The translations under genes and the position numbers were made by a program. A DNA stretch of 43,790 bases from CAYMLL01 sp964390645 (GTDB lineage Bacteria; Planctomycetota; UBA8108): positions 1 through 43,790 of the forward strand of contig CAYMLL010000022.1 in NCBI GenBank assembly GCA_964390645.1. The letters run 5' to 3'. Positions 27,601-34,441 of this stretch are shown piece by piece. The notes below the pieces were generated by a model. The model was given only the letters and a program-made list of their open reading frames with translations, had not been told where the DNA came from and ran no database searches. How positions within the stretch are numbered: position 1 is the first letter of the stretch; the number at the start of each line of letters is the position of its first letter.

Positions 27601-27951
27601 CGCAGACCCGGTGATCTTCACCGGCACGCTGGACCGCAGGCCGGCCAGCTCGAGCTCGATCGTGGCGTCACCGTCCTCGAGAGCCGTGACGATGCCGCTC
27701 TTCGACATCGAGGCTACGGCGCCGGCGACCGACGTCTTCACGAGGCGCGTGACGTCGACCAAGTCACCGCTCTGGAGCTTGGCCGACACGATCAGCTGAC
27801 GGTAGGCGAACTTGCCGTCGAGACTCACCTCGGTGGGAAAGACCTCGAGGCCCGTGAGCTTCGCGCCCTCCGGCAGCGTTTCCGCCGCGACCGACGCCGA
27901 AAGAGTCACCAGGAGTACCAGAATGCAGCAGAGCGAGCAGCGCATGGTCAT
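24700..27951 (-). CDS. PSD1-type protein (Big2, PSCyt1-like, DUF1549, DUF1553), second copy
   Basis: A 1083-residue protein with a signal peptide (about 1-23). It has a Big2-like domain (about 30-115), the haem-type motif CNGGTCH (137-143, CX4CH), and a DUF1549 region with RRVYLDLVGIPP, NMPYNEFVHAV and CNKCHDHPFERW (CX2CH at 486-490). The DUF1553 region has NRLWSYFLGVGFIEP, DDIRAGNPPTNP and SRVYQ. Compared with the 821-residue copy at 18841, about 180 extra residues lie near the C-terminus (about 830-1010). They look like a beta-rich, discoidin-like domain (EDGSILASG; YVVIAWTDVEKITGVRVEVLP). The usual terminal element AQDIAWALANSPAFLFNR then follows. ATG 27945 is an alternative start. Function unknown; the position in the operon suggests an extracytoplasmic redox or hydrolytic complex. 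Confidence 0.9.
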   Translation of the reverse strand: MTMRCSLCCILVLLVTLSASVAAETLPEGAKLTGLEVFPTEVSLDGKFAYRQLIVSAKLQSGDLVDVTRLVKTSVAGAVASMSKSGIVTALEDGDATIELELAGLRSSVPVKITGSAREVRPSFVQDIMPLMARIGCNGGTCHGSQKGKNGFRMSLRGFDPLFDHRALIDDHEGRRFNRAAPDRSLFLMKISGAVPHVGGVHTRPGEPYYEMFRAWVSQGAKLDLDSPRVEKIEIYPNDRVLPLPGMRQQMSVLATFSDGKRRDVTSEAFIETSNTDVIGVDGSIVTTLRRGEAAILARYEGRYAATQIFVMGDRSGWKWTAPPEFNYIDTLVYKKLAKVKSLPSELCTDEEFIRRVYLDLVGIPPTSHETRTFLMDRREGSAKRNELVDRLVGSAEFVDFWTNKWSDLLQVNKKWLGSQGASALRDWVRVAIASNMPYNEFVHAVIDSSGSTLKNPPTSYYKVLRSPEAVMENTTQLFLGVRFSCNKCHDHPFERWTQSDYWELAAYFAQVERKNAPGSKKLPNAGFANTGANEELISDKKAGDVKFPNGLVASPAFPYLHDDKVASDKTRRSAMASWLTAPENPYFARSFVNRLWSYFLGVGFIEPVDDIRAGNPPTNPALLERLTADFIESGFNVRGLMRLVCKSRVYQHSIETNKWNEDDDINFSHGLTRRLSAETLFDAIHRASGSVTKLPGQRPGTRAVSIPGPEVKLPDGFLDLFGRPPRESACECERTSGMSLGQALNLVNGPTFANAINDPQNGIVSLLALEQEAGKIVDELFLSFLCRLPTSQERAGLAKMFDTRDAANIAGLTSTERKDFQQRFEGWEKGQHIARWTTLKPTIARSAGGAVLAGQEDGSILASGAAPDTDTYVVIAWTDVEKITGVRVEVLPHDSLGKAKGPGRSDNGNFVLSELSVTAIPAGKPAMAKPVKLQNATQTFAQKDLAANGSINDKTDDKKGWAIADRTGRRQRAVFETKEDVGGPGGTLLVFTVDQHYGSKHTLGRFKIEVTSSQRPVRTLPLPENIAQIVLTPKDKRTPEQLSAILGHYLGTDKDVGKRIRLGAAQDIAWALANSPAFLFNR

Positions 27952-27973
27952 CTATCCATCAAGGCCTGTCTCT

Positions 27974-29398
27974 TCAGTTGGCGGCGGCCAGCGGCACGGG
28001 GAGAAAGTCCTTCGTCACCGCACCCTTCTCCACGTCGATCAGCCACACCTTGCCGGAAAACCCCCCCGCCCCGACGGTCTTGCCGTCATGGCTGAAAGCG
28101 ACCGAGTAGATCGAGCTGTCGAAATCCAGGCTCCAGAGCATCTTCGCGTCGGCGGCCTGATAGACGCGTACCTGCCCCTTGCCATCGTGGCTGCTTCCCG
28201 CGACAACGCGACCGCCGTCGCGGCTGAATCGCACCGAGAACACGCGGCCGGCCATCTTGGCGAAGTCGCGGATCTTGTTGTAGTCGTCACCGATCTTGCG
28301 CGCCTTCGTCCGGTACATCTTGTAGAGCTTCGGCATCCCGTCGGCACCGCCGATCAGGAGCTCGTCGTTCTTCGGATGTCGGTCGACGGACATCAGCCCC
28401 CCCTTGAGCGCGCCGGGCGTGATGCTCGTGATATTGTCGATGAACTGCTCGGTCTTCACCTGCATGAGCTTCATCGAGCGGTCGCGACTGACCGTGACGA
28501 GATGCGACGAGTCCTTCGAGAAAACCGTCGACAGCACCCAGTCCTCGTGCGCGCCGTTGAAGAGCACCTGCTTGCCGGTCTTCGCTTCGATAACACGCAC
28601 CGTGTTGTCGGCGCAGCCGAACGCGATGAGCGTGCCGTCGTGCGACCAGCTCGCACCGTAGACGGTGTCGTAGGTCACCGGCACCGACACACTCAGCTTC
28701 TGCTTCTCGACGTCCCAGATCTGCACCTCGCCGAAGCGGCAAGGCGAACCGCCGGTGACCGCCAGCTGCTTGCCGTCGGGCGAGAAAATGGCCGACTCGA
28801 CACGCTCGGAAAGCCCGACAAGGCGACCGACGATCGCGGATCCGTCCGGCTTCAGGAGAGCCACCTCATGGTAACCGGAGACCGCAATCAGGTTGCCGGT
28901 GGGGGAGTAGTCGATAGAGGTGAGAACGGGCAGCGTCTCGTAGGTGGGCGGGTTCTCCATCGAGAACTGCACCTTCACCGAGTCCGGCGTGTCGTCCTTC
29001 GCTCCCTCGCCGATCCAGCTCTCGATCACCACGACCTGCTCGGCATGAAGAGGCGGACGCTTCCTCGGCATCGCCGGAGGCTCGCCGTCCTGCTGCGTAA
29101 TCTCATGGATGAGGAGGCTCTTCTCGGGGCTGCCGGGAACGACGATGGGATCGTCACTGCGACCGCCCTTCATCAGCTCGAGGAAGCTCGTCAGCGAGAG
29201 CTTCCCGCCGGCCTTCGCAGGCTGATGACAGCCCTGGCACTGCTCGACGAGAATCGGTCGGACGTCCTTGTAGAAGCTGATCCCCTTCTGATCCGCGTCG
29301 CCCTTCTTCGAATCGTCCTCCGCAGTCGCCGGCGAACCGGCCGATAACACGTACGCGACGACAGCCGCGATCCACGAACCTCGAAGCATCGAAATCAC
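27974..29398 (-). CDS. Exported PSCyt1 cytochrome-type protein with WD40 propeller
   Basis: A 474-residue protein with a signal peptide (about 1-26). A cytochrome-c-like PSCyt1 domain follows with CQGCH at 54-58, KLSLTSF and a distal PAMPRKRPPL segment that may supply the Met ligand. From about residue 150 to the end are WD40-like repeats with recurrent FSPDGK, WSHDGT, FSKDSS, FSRDGG and FSHDGK signatures, consistent with a seven-bladed propeller. ATG 29389 is a possible alternative start. It sits between DUF1501 (59 bp upstream) and PSD1 (22 bp downstream) in one operon, a recurrent planctomycete arrangement. The propeller probably mediates protein contacts with the other exported members (inference). 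Confidence 0.9.
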   Translation of the reverse strand: MISMLRGSWIAAVVAYVLSAGSPATAEDDSKKGDADQKGISFYKDVRPILVEQCQGCHQPAKAGGKLSLTSFLELMKGGRSDDPIVVPGSPEKSLLIHEITQQDGEPPAMPRKRPPLHAEQVVVIESWIGEGAKDDTPDSVKVQFSMENPPTYETLPVLTSIDYSPTGNLIAVSGYHEVALLKPDGSAIVGRLVGLSERVESAIFSPDGKQLAVTGGSPCRFGEVQIWDVEKQKLSVSVPVTYDTVYGASWSHDGTLIAFGCADNTVRVIEAKTGKQVLFNGAHEDWVLSTVFSKDSSHLVTVSRDRSMKLMQVKTEQFIDNITSITPGALKGGLMSVDRHPKNDELLIGGADGMPKLYKMYRTKARKIGDDYNKIRDFAKMAGRVFSVRFSRDGGRVVAGSSHDGKGQVRVYQAADAKMLWSLDFDSSIYSVAFSHDGKTVGAGGFSGKVWLIDVEKGAVTKDFLPVPLAAAN

Positions 29399-29457
29399 CC
29401 TCTATCTCCGGTCGCCGAGCGCGGCTCTTGCGTCGATCAAGCCGAGACGCGAGGCGT

Positions 29458-30921
29458 TCACGCAAAAAGATCCAGCACCGGCTCCCCCTTCACCAGCTCT
29501 CGCGGCTGGTTAAGGTGGTTGTAGACCAGCGTGTCCGAGCGGATTCCCACGGCATGGTAGATCGTCGCCAGGAGCTGGCGCGGGTGGACCTCGTTCTCGA
29601 GCGCCGCGGACCCTGTCGCGTCCGACTTCCCGTGGACATGCCCACGCTTGATACCGGCTCCCGCGATCACCGAAGTGAAGCAGTAGGGCCAGTGGTCACG
29701 TCCATCCTTCGAGTTGCCGTTGCCGGAAGTCGAGAGCCCCTTCTTGGGGCTGCGGCCGAACTCTCCCACGACCACGACGAGCGTCTCGTCGAGAAGCCCA
29801 CGATCGTCGAGATCCTCGATGAGCGTGGCGACGCCCGGGTCGAGCATCGGCGCCGACATCTTCCTCATGCGGTCGGGGAGTCCGGTGTGAACGTCCCAGG
29901 AGTGACGGTCCGAGTTCGCCACCTTCGGCCAGTTCACCTCGACAAAGCGGGTCCCCGCCTCGACGAGCCGCCGCGCCAGCAGGCAGCACTGCCCGAAGGT
30001 GTTGCGGCCGTAGCGATCGCGCAGCTTCGGATCCTCGGCATCGAGGTTGAACGCCTCGCGTGCGCGTCCCGAGGCGATGAGCTCGAGCGCCGTCCGCTGA
30101 TATCCCGTGAGGTCGTACTTGGCGACAGCCTTCTCGAGTTGCGGCATGCCGCCGTTGATCAGGTCGAGGATCCTCGCACGGCGCGTCATCCGCGGCGTGG
30201 TCAGCTCGGGCCGCATTCCGAGGTCGTCGACCTTGATGCGGTCCATCTTCTTGTTGTCGAGGTCGTCGCCCGAAGGATAGAGGTAGAACGGATCGTAGGC
30301 GCGACCGAGAAAGCCCGCGGTCCCCGCCTTGCCGACGACGCCGCTCTCCTGCAGCGGGCGCGGCATCATGACGAAGGGGAGCATCGGCTCCCGGGGCGGC
30401 TTCAGTCTGATGATCTGCGAGCCGACGTTCGGGAAGTCCTTCGGAGTCGGCGGCTCGAGCTGACCCGACGGGCTGACCTTGTCGGCCGTGTATCCCGTCA
30501 GCATCTGGTACATCGCCGCCGTGTGGTTGAACAGCCCGATCGGCGTGTAGCTCATCGAGCGGATGAAGGTGAACTTGTCCGTCACCTGCGCGAGGCGCGG
30601 CATGAGCTCGGTGACCTCCATGCCGGGCACCTTCGACTTGATCGTCTTGAAGATGCTCTGCACATCGCTCGGACAGCCCTCCTTGGGATCCCAGAGGTCG
30701 AGGTGGCTCGGACCGCCCTGCAGGTAGCAGAGGATGACGCGCTTGGCCTTGCCCCAGCCGGGACCACCGGCTTGCGGCGTCTGCTCCGCGCACGCCGACT
30801 GCAGCTCGAGCATCTGCGAGAGGCCCATTCCGAAGAGCGCCGAGCCGCCGACGCGAAGCAGCTCGCGCCGCGACAGGCCGTCGCAGGTGACGCTGCCACG
30901 ATCGCCAGGGATCACCAGCAT
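29458..30921 (-). CDS. DUF1501 protein (alkaline-phosphatase/sulfatase-like fold), second copy
   Basis: A 487-residue protein. ATG 30921 is preferred over the upstream ATG 31038: GGAGGA precedes it by eight bases, and the protein then starts with a normal Tat-like leader (CDGLSRRELLRVGGSALFGMG). Family features are GGPSHLDLWDPK, TVVVVGEFGRSP-like text (here VVVVGEFGRSPKK), GRDHWPYCF, and GAGIKRGHVHGKSDATG. It has GGPSH where the first copy in this window (14032) has GSPPQ. It is the first gene of an operon with PSCyt1-WD40, PSD1 and SASA genes on the same strand. The catalytic activity of DUF1501 is not established; the fold suggests a metal-dependent phosphatase or sulfatase. Confidence 0.9.
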   Translation of the reverse strand: MLVIPGDRGSVTCDGLSRRELLRVGGSALFGMGLSQMLELQSACAEQTPQAGGPGWGKAKRVILCYLQGGPSHLDLWDPKEGCPSDVQSIFKTIKSKVPGMEVTELMPRLAQVTDKFTFIRSMSYTPIGLFNHTAAMYQMLTGYTADKVSPSGQLEPPTPKDFPNVGSQIIRLKPPREPMLPFVMMPRPLQESGVVGKAGTAGFLGRAYDPFYLYPSGDDLDNKKMDRIKVDDLGMRPELTTPRMTRRARILDLINGGMPQLEKAVAKYDLTGYQRTALELIASGRAREAFNLDAEDPKLRDRYGRNTFGQCCLLARRLVEAGTRFVEVNWPKVANSDRHSWDVHTGLPDRMRKMSAPMLDPGVATLIEDLDDRGLLDETLVVVVGEFGRSPKKGLSTSGNGNSKDGRDHWPYCFTSVIAGAGIKRGHVHGKSDATGSAALENEVHPRQLLATIYHAVGIRSDTLVYNHLNQPRELVKGEPVLDLFA

Positions 30922-31316
30922 GAGTCGTATCCTCCGGGGTTCCGCACGATTCCGGCCGTCGTGCTGAGTCGATTCACCAGGTCGCGGGTCCAAGGCTGGC
31001 GGTGCGTTGAGTACCGCTCGCCCTGACCCTACCAGCATAAGGACCCACGGCGGGCCGAATCAAGCCCCGAACCGGGGCGATCCCGCAAACCCGATCGCCC
31101 TGAAACGACCAACATCCTCCTGTCGTCGAGCCCCACGCTGCAGGAAGCTCCCTGACGAGCCCTCACACCGACGGGTACGCTCAGGCCGGCGACGCCCTGG
31201 AATCCACCGCCCACGGGGAGCAGCGAGACCCTGCCATCGAGCAGCATCCGGCGGCTCTCGCGCCGCTGCTTCCTCGCCGGGTCGGCCCGGTTGCAGGACG
31301 GCCCGGAACACGACGG
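30922..31316. other. Gene-free stretch between the dockerin gene and the second DUF1501 gene
   Basis: 395 bp. It holds the Shine-Dalgarno of the DUF1501 gene at its left end. A 72-codon minus-strand frame (31029-31247) has biased third positions in its first half only and matches no family I recognise; I do not call it. No clear promoter, terminator or repeat is visible. Confidence 0.4.
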
Positions 31317-32789
31317 TCAACAGCCCGTGTAGGAGTCGCATCCCAGGGCGCCCGCCGAGCCCGAAGCGTCCGGATCCGGGCCACACGGCCGGCTCGTCGG
31401 ACCGGGTAGCGCTGGCGGCGGGCCGCCGCCAAAGAGAAAGTTCAAGATGGCGACGCCGTCGCTGATGTCGACCTGGCCGCTGTTGTTCACGTCGGCCGAC
31501 TCCCGGCACGACGGGCCGGCGCCACCGACGAAGAGGAACGTGAAGACGACGACGGCGTCGGAGACGTCGATGACGCCGGTCTCGTTCGGATCGCCCCGAT
31601 GAAAGACGGCGTCGTCGGTGCGCAGAGTCGCCAGGCGCACCATCCCCGCAGGCGAGGTCCCGTCGCGCTGCCACAACGCCACCGTCGGGATCCCCCTGGA
31701 GTCGAGCGCGAGCTGTGCCACGCCCATGTAGAGGTCCGACGCCGACGTGACGACCTCGACGAGCTCCCAGCCGGCGTCGGTCCGGACTCCGTGCACGACG
31801 GAGCGCGCGTCGCAGAGGGCGATCTGCACCCGCTGGTCGCTGTCGAGCACCAGCGAGACCGGCAGGCGCGAGTCGCAGAATCCGATACCGACGCGTTCGA
31901 GCAGGGTCACGGTCTCGACCTCCCAGCCGTTTCCGTCCAGGACACCGTAGCGAACGAGCGCGCGGACCGGGGCGCCTTCTTCCAGGGAAGCCCCCTCGAG
32001 GTCCAGCCAGATCGCATGAACGCGATCGGACTCACGGTCGATGGCCAGCGAAGGAAAGCGACCGCGCAGCCCCCCCTCGACAACGGTCCCGAACTCCCAG
32101 CCGTCAGGTCCAGCGACGGCGTGCACGAGGTCGCCGGGCAGGTCACGCCCCTCCGCTCGGCAGTAGAGAACGTGCGGGCGCCCCGCTCCGTCGAGGGCGA
32201 GCGACGTGTTGAGCCCGTACATCGACAGCCCGCTCCCGGCCACGAGCTCGTAGCTCCAAGAGGCGCCGTCGAAAATCCCGTACTCGAGGCTGTCCACGGC
32301 ACCGTGGAGCACAGGAAAGAGGGCCGAAACGTGCAGCCGCCCGTCGTCGCCGAGGGCGAGGGAGCCGTCCCAGCCGTCGTGCGATCCGGGCGAGTCGATG
32401 ACGTATTCCGTCACGCCGCCGGCAGCAGCGCGGACGAAGTGACGGGGCTTGCCGACGTGGTCGTGCCAGAAGAAGTGCACGTCGCCACCGGGTGCCGCGA
32501 GCATGGCGCCGGGACCGTAGAAGTAGCCCTCGGCGAGCACTTCCGGGTCGAACGGGCCGCGCGGACTTCCGGCTCTCGCGATCCAGAGCGGCGCGTGGTC
32601 CGCGGCGTCGTCACTGAACCAGAGGAGGTGGACGCGGTCGTCGGAGTCGAAAACGAAGGCCGGAGTGACGCCCACGGCGACATCGACGATGAGCCAGTGC
32701 GGGTCGACGGTCTCGGTCGCGCTCGCCGTGGTCGCTGCGACGAGGAACGCGGCAGCGAGCGCCGAAACCGATGCGCAAGCGTGCTTCAT
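31317..32789 (-). CDS. Exported propeller-like protein with C-terminal dockerin type I repeats
   Basis: A 490-residue protein with a signal peptide (about 1-24, ending ASATE). The body to about residue 390 is beta-rich with recurrent short motifs (DSDDRVHLLWF; GDDGRLHVSAL; DGAGRPHVLYC; DSRGIPTVALW), consistent with a sialidase-like or similar propeller, with no catalytic motif recognised. A dockerin type I pair follows: repeat 1 at about 399-420 (GDPNETGVIDVSDAVVVF) and repeat 2 at about 432-453 (ADVNNSGQVDISDGVAIL), each with the calcium-loop Asp/Asn pattern. The tail is Pro/Gly/Cys-rich and ends GCDSYTGC. Dockerins bind cohesins; in planctomycetes they often occur on surface or secreted proteins without a classical cellulosome. 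No Shine-Dalgarno is evident. Confidence 0.78.
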   Translation of the reverse strand: MKHACASVSALAAAFLVAATTASATETVDPHWLIVDVAVGVTPAFVFDSDDRVHLLWFSDDAADHAPLWIARAGSPRGPFDPEVLAEGYFYGPGAMLAAPGGDVHFFWHDHVGKPRHFVRAAAGGVTEYVIDSPGSHDGWDGSLALGDDGRLHVSALFPVLHGAVDSLEYGIFDGASWSYELVAGSGLSMYGLNTSLALDGAGRPHVLYCRAEGRDLPGDLVHAVAGPDGWEFGTVVEGGLRGRFPSLAIDRESDRVHAIWLDLEGASLEEGAPVRALVRYGVLDGNGWEVETVTLLERVGIGFCDSRLPVSLVLDSDQRVQIALCDARSVVHGVRTDAGWELVEVVTSASDLYMGVAQLALDSRGIPTVALWQRDGTSPAGMVRLATLRTDDAVFHRGDPNETGVIDVSDAVVVFTFLFVGGAGPSCRESADVNNSGQVDISDGVAILNFLFGGGPPPALPGPTSRPCGPDPDASGSAGALGCDSYTGC

Positions 32790-33229
32790 GCCGCGATGGT
32801 ATACGCACGAAAAGCGCAGATCTATCGACTCCGGCGCGGCGAATCATGCGCCAACGCTGGATAGAGTCCCGGGAAAGGGGCTCGACAGCTGCCTTGAAAC
32901 GCTGTCAGGCTCTCCGTCGGAGGACGGATGCGCAGCACTCTGTTGCGCCGCAGGATCGGTGGACCGGCGGCCGGCCGCTGACCGTCACTCCGCCGCGACG
33001 CAGGCGTCCGGGCAGCCCGGGGGGAACACGCGGTCCGTTCCCGGGACGTGCGGTCATCCTCCCTGAACGAGGTCGAGAAAAGCGCTCGAGACGCCGGCGA
33101 GGTCGACGGCGCCGTTCACGTCGAGCAGGGTCCGGCTCCCCTCGTCGGCGACGGACGAGCGCGCGAAACAGAAGTGAGGAAGGATCGACCGATCCGTCTC
33201 GGGCCGGCTGCGTCTGCGCGTGTCGTCGC
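32790..33229. other. Gene-poor stretch with a possible dockerin-like fragment
   Basis: 440 bp between the M16 and dockerin genes. On the minus strand a short frame ending at the TGA complementary to 33054-33056 reads LLDVNGAVDLAGVSSAFLDL, then VQGG. This resembles one half of a dockerin calcium repeat at a protein C-terminus. No start or upstream body is visible, so it could be a gene remnant or chance. The rest shows nothing convincing. Confidence 0.35.
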
Positions 33230-34399
33230 CTACTTCGCCTTCTTCTTGTCGACGACGACGACCTCCGCGATCTTCTCGAGGTCCGCGCGAACCTTCTTGG
33301 CCTCACCGACGACCACGATGGTCAGCAAGTCGCGACGGACGTGACGTTCGGCGACGGCTGCGACGCCCTTCGACGCGGCGCCCGCGACGGTCTTGAGCCA
33401 GCGCTCGTAGAAGTCGTCCGCCAGACCCTCGGACTCCACCGTCCAGAGGTCGTCGAGAAGCGCCTGCGGAGTCTCCCGTCGCCGTGAAAAGCTGCCGGTG
33501 AGGAAGTTGCGGGCTCCGATCATCTCCTCATTCGACGGCGGCTCCACGAGAAGGCGATCGACCTCGGCGAGGATGACACTGACAGCTTCGGCCGTCTTCG
33601 GCGTCTTGGTGAACGTCGAGACGCCGAACCAGCCGGCTCGCTGGCGCCACGAGAAGCCGCCGCGGATACCGTATGTGAGCCCCTTGTCGACGCGCAGCGT
33701 CGAGTTGAGCCGCGCGCCGAAGGAGCCGCCGAAGATCTGGTTGAGCACCGCTGCCGTCGCATGATCGCTCGAGTGGCGGGTGATCTTGCCAAGGTGCCCG
33801 ACGCGGATCTCGCTCTGGCGCGCGCCGGGGTGGTCGACGAGGTAGATCCGCGTCGCCGCCGGATCGGGGATCCGGGGAAGTGCGAGAACCGGCGCGGCAG
33901 CCTCCGGCGCCCTCCACGCTCCCAGATACTTCTCGACGGTCGCGATCGTGCTCTTCGCGTCCATGTCGCCAGCGACGTAGAGCACGGCGGCGTCCGGGCG
34001 CGCGTGAACGCTCCACCACGCGGCGAGATCGTCACGCTTCAGCTGCTTGATATCGTTGACACGCCCGTCGACCGGACGTGCGTAGGGGTGAGAGCCGTAG
34101 ATGAGACGATCGAACTCACGGTCTGCAATCGTCGAAGGGCTCTTCTCCTCGACCATCATTCCGGTCGTCACCATGCGCACGAGCGTCGCGAGCTCCTCCT
34201 CCGGAAAGGTCGGCTCGGTGACGACCTCGGCGAGGGCCTCCACCGCACGCTCGAGCTGGCCGGACAATGCGCTCGCGATCACCGCAGCCGTATCTCGACC
34301 CGCCGAGCCAGAGAGATCGATCGCGTAGGTCTCGAGATCGTCGGCGATGCGGTCCGCGGAGCGCGTCGCCGTTCCCTTCGTCAGCATCGAGCATGCCAT
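33230..34399 (-). CDS. C-terminal half of an M16-family peptidase, separated by an in-frame amber codon
   Basis: 389 residues from ATG 34399 to TAG 33230-33232. The sequence is an M16 (insulinase/pitrilysin) domain pair: DDLETYAIDLSGSAGRDT, YGSHPYARPVDGRV, LYVAGDMDAKS, and HPGARQSEIRVGHLG, ending in a Lys-rich tail. It lacks the HxxEH zinc motif (MACSMLTKGT sits where the motif would be), as is usual for the second, inactive M16 unit of fused enzymes. It is in the same frame as the upstream gene, and the only interruption is TAG at 34442-34444. The 14 codons between read GASSAPPGRPGTAS, continuing the family pattern. ATG 34399 has no Shine-Dalgarno. Unless the amber is a sequence error or is read through, this half may not be made. 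Confidence 0.8.
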   Translation of the reverse strand: MACSMLTKGTATRSADRIADDLETYAIDLSGSAGRDTAAVIASALSGQLERAVEALAEVVTEPTFPEEELATLVRMVTTGMMVEEKSPSTIADREFDRLIYGSHPYARPVDGRVNDIKQLKRDDLAAWWSVHARPDAAVLYVAGDMDAKSTIATVEKYLGAWRAPEAAAPVLALPRIPDPAATRIYLVDHPGARQSEIRVGHLGKITRHSSDHATAAVLNQIFGGSFGARLNSTLRVDKGLTYGIRGGFSWRQRAGWFGVSTFTKTPKTAEAVSVILAEVDRLLVEPPSNEEMIGARNFLTGSFSRRRETPQALLDDLWTVESEGLADDFYERWLKTVAGAASKGVAAVAERHVRRDLLTIVVVGEAKKVRADLEKIAEVVVVDKKKAK

Positions 34400-34413
34400 G
34401 GACGCGGTTCCCG

Positions 34414-34427
34414 GCCGCCCGGGCGGC
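34414..34427. repeat. 14-bp perfect GC palindrome next to the amber codon in the M16 gene
   Basis: GCCGCCCGGGCGGC is fully self-complementary and lies between the amber codon (34442-34444) and ATG 34399. It may be simple high-GC coding sequence, or a fold that makes errors likely there. Confidence 0.6.
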
Positions 34428-34441
34428 GCGGACGACGCCCC

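Noticed and set aside
25894..29347. Long plus-strand frames antisense to the PSD1 and WD40 genes
   Set aside because: Mirror frames typical of GC-rich coding DNA; the opposite strand holds strong family matches.
14032..30921. A recent duplication joining the two DUF1501/PSD1 operons
   Set aside because: The paralogues differ throughout, in gene order, orientation and accessory genes, so any duplication is ancient and no boundary repeats are visible.
31029..31247. 72-codon minus-strand frame upstream of the second DUF1501 gene
   Set aside because: Coding-like composition is limited to its first half, no family is recognised, and there is no ribosome site; probably not a gene.
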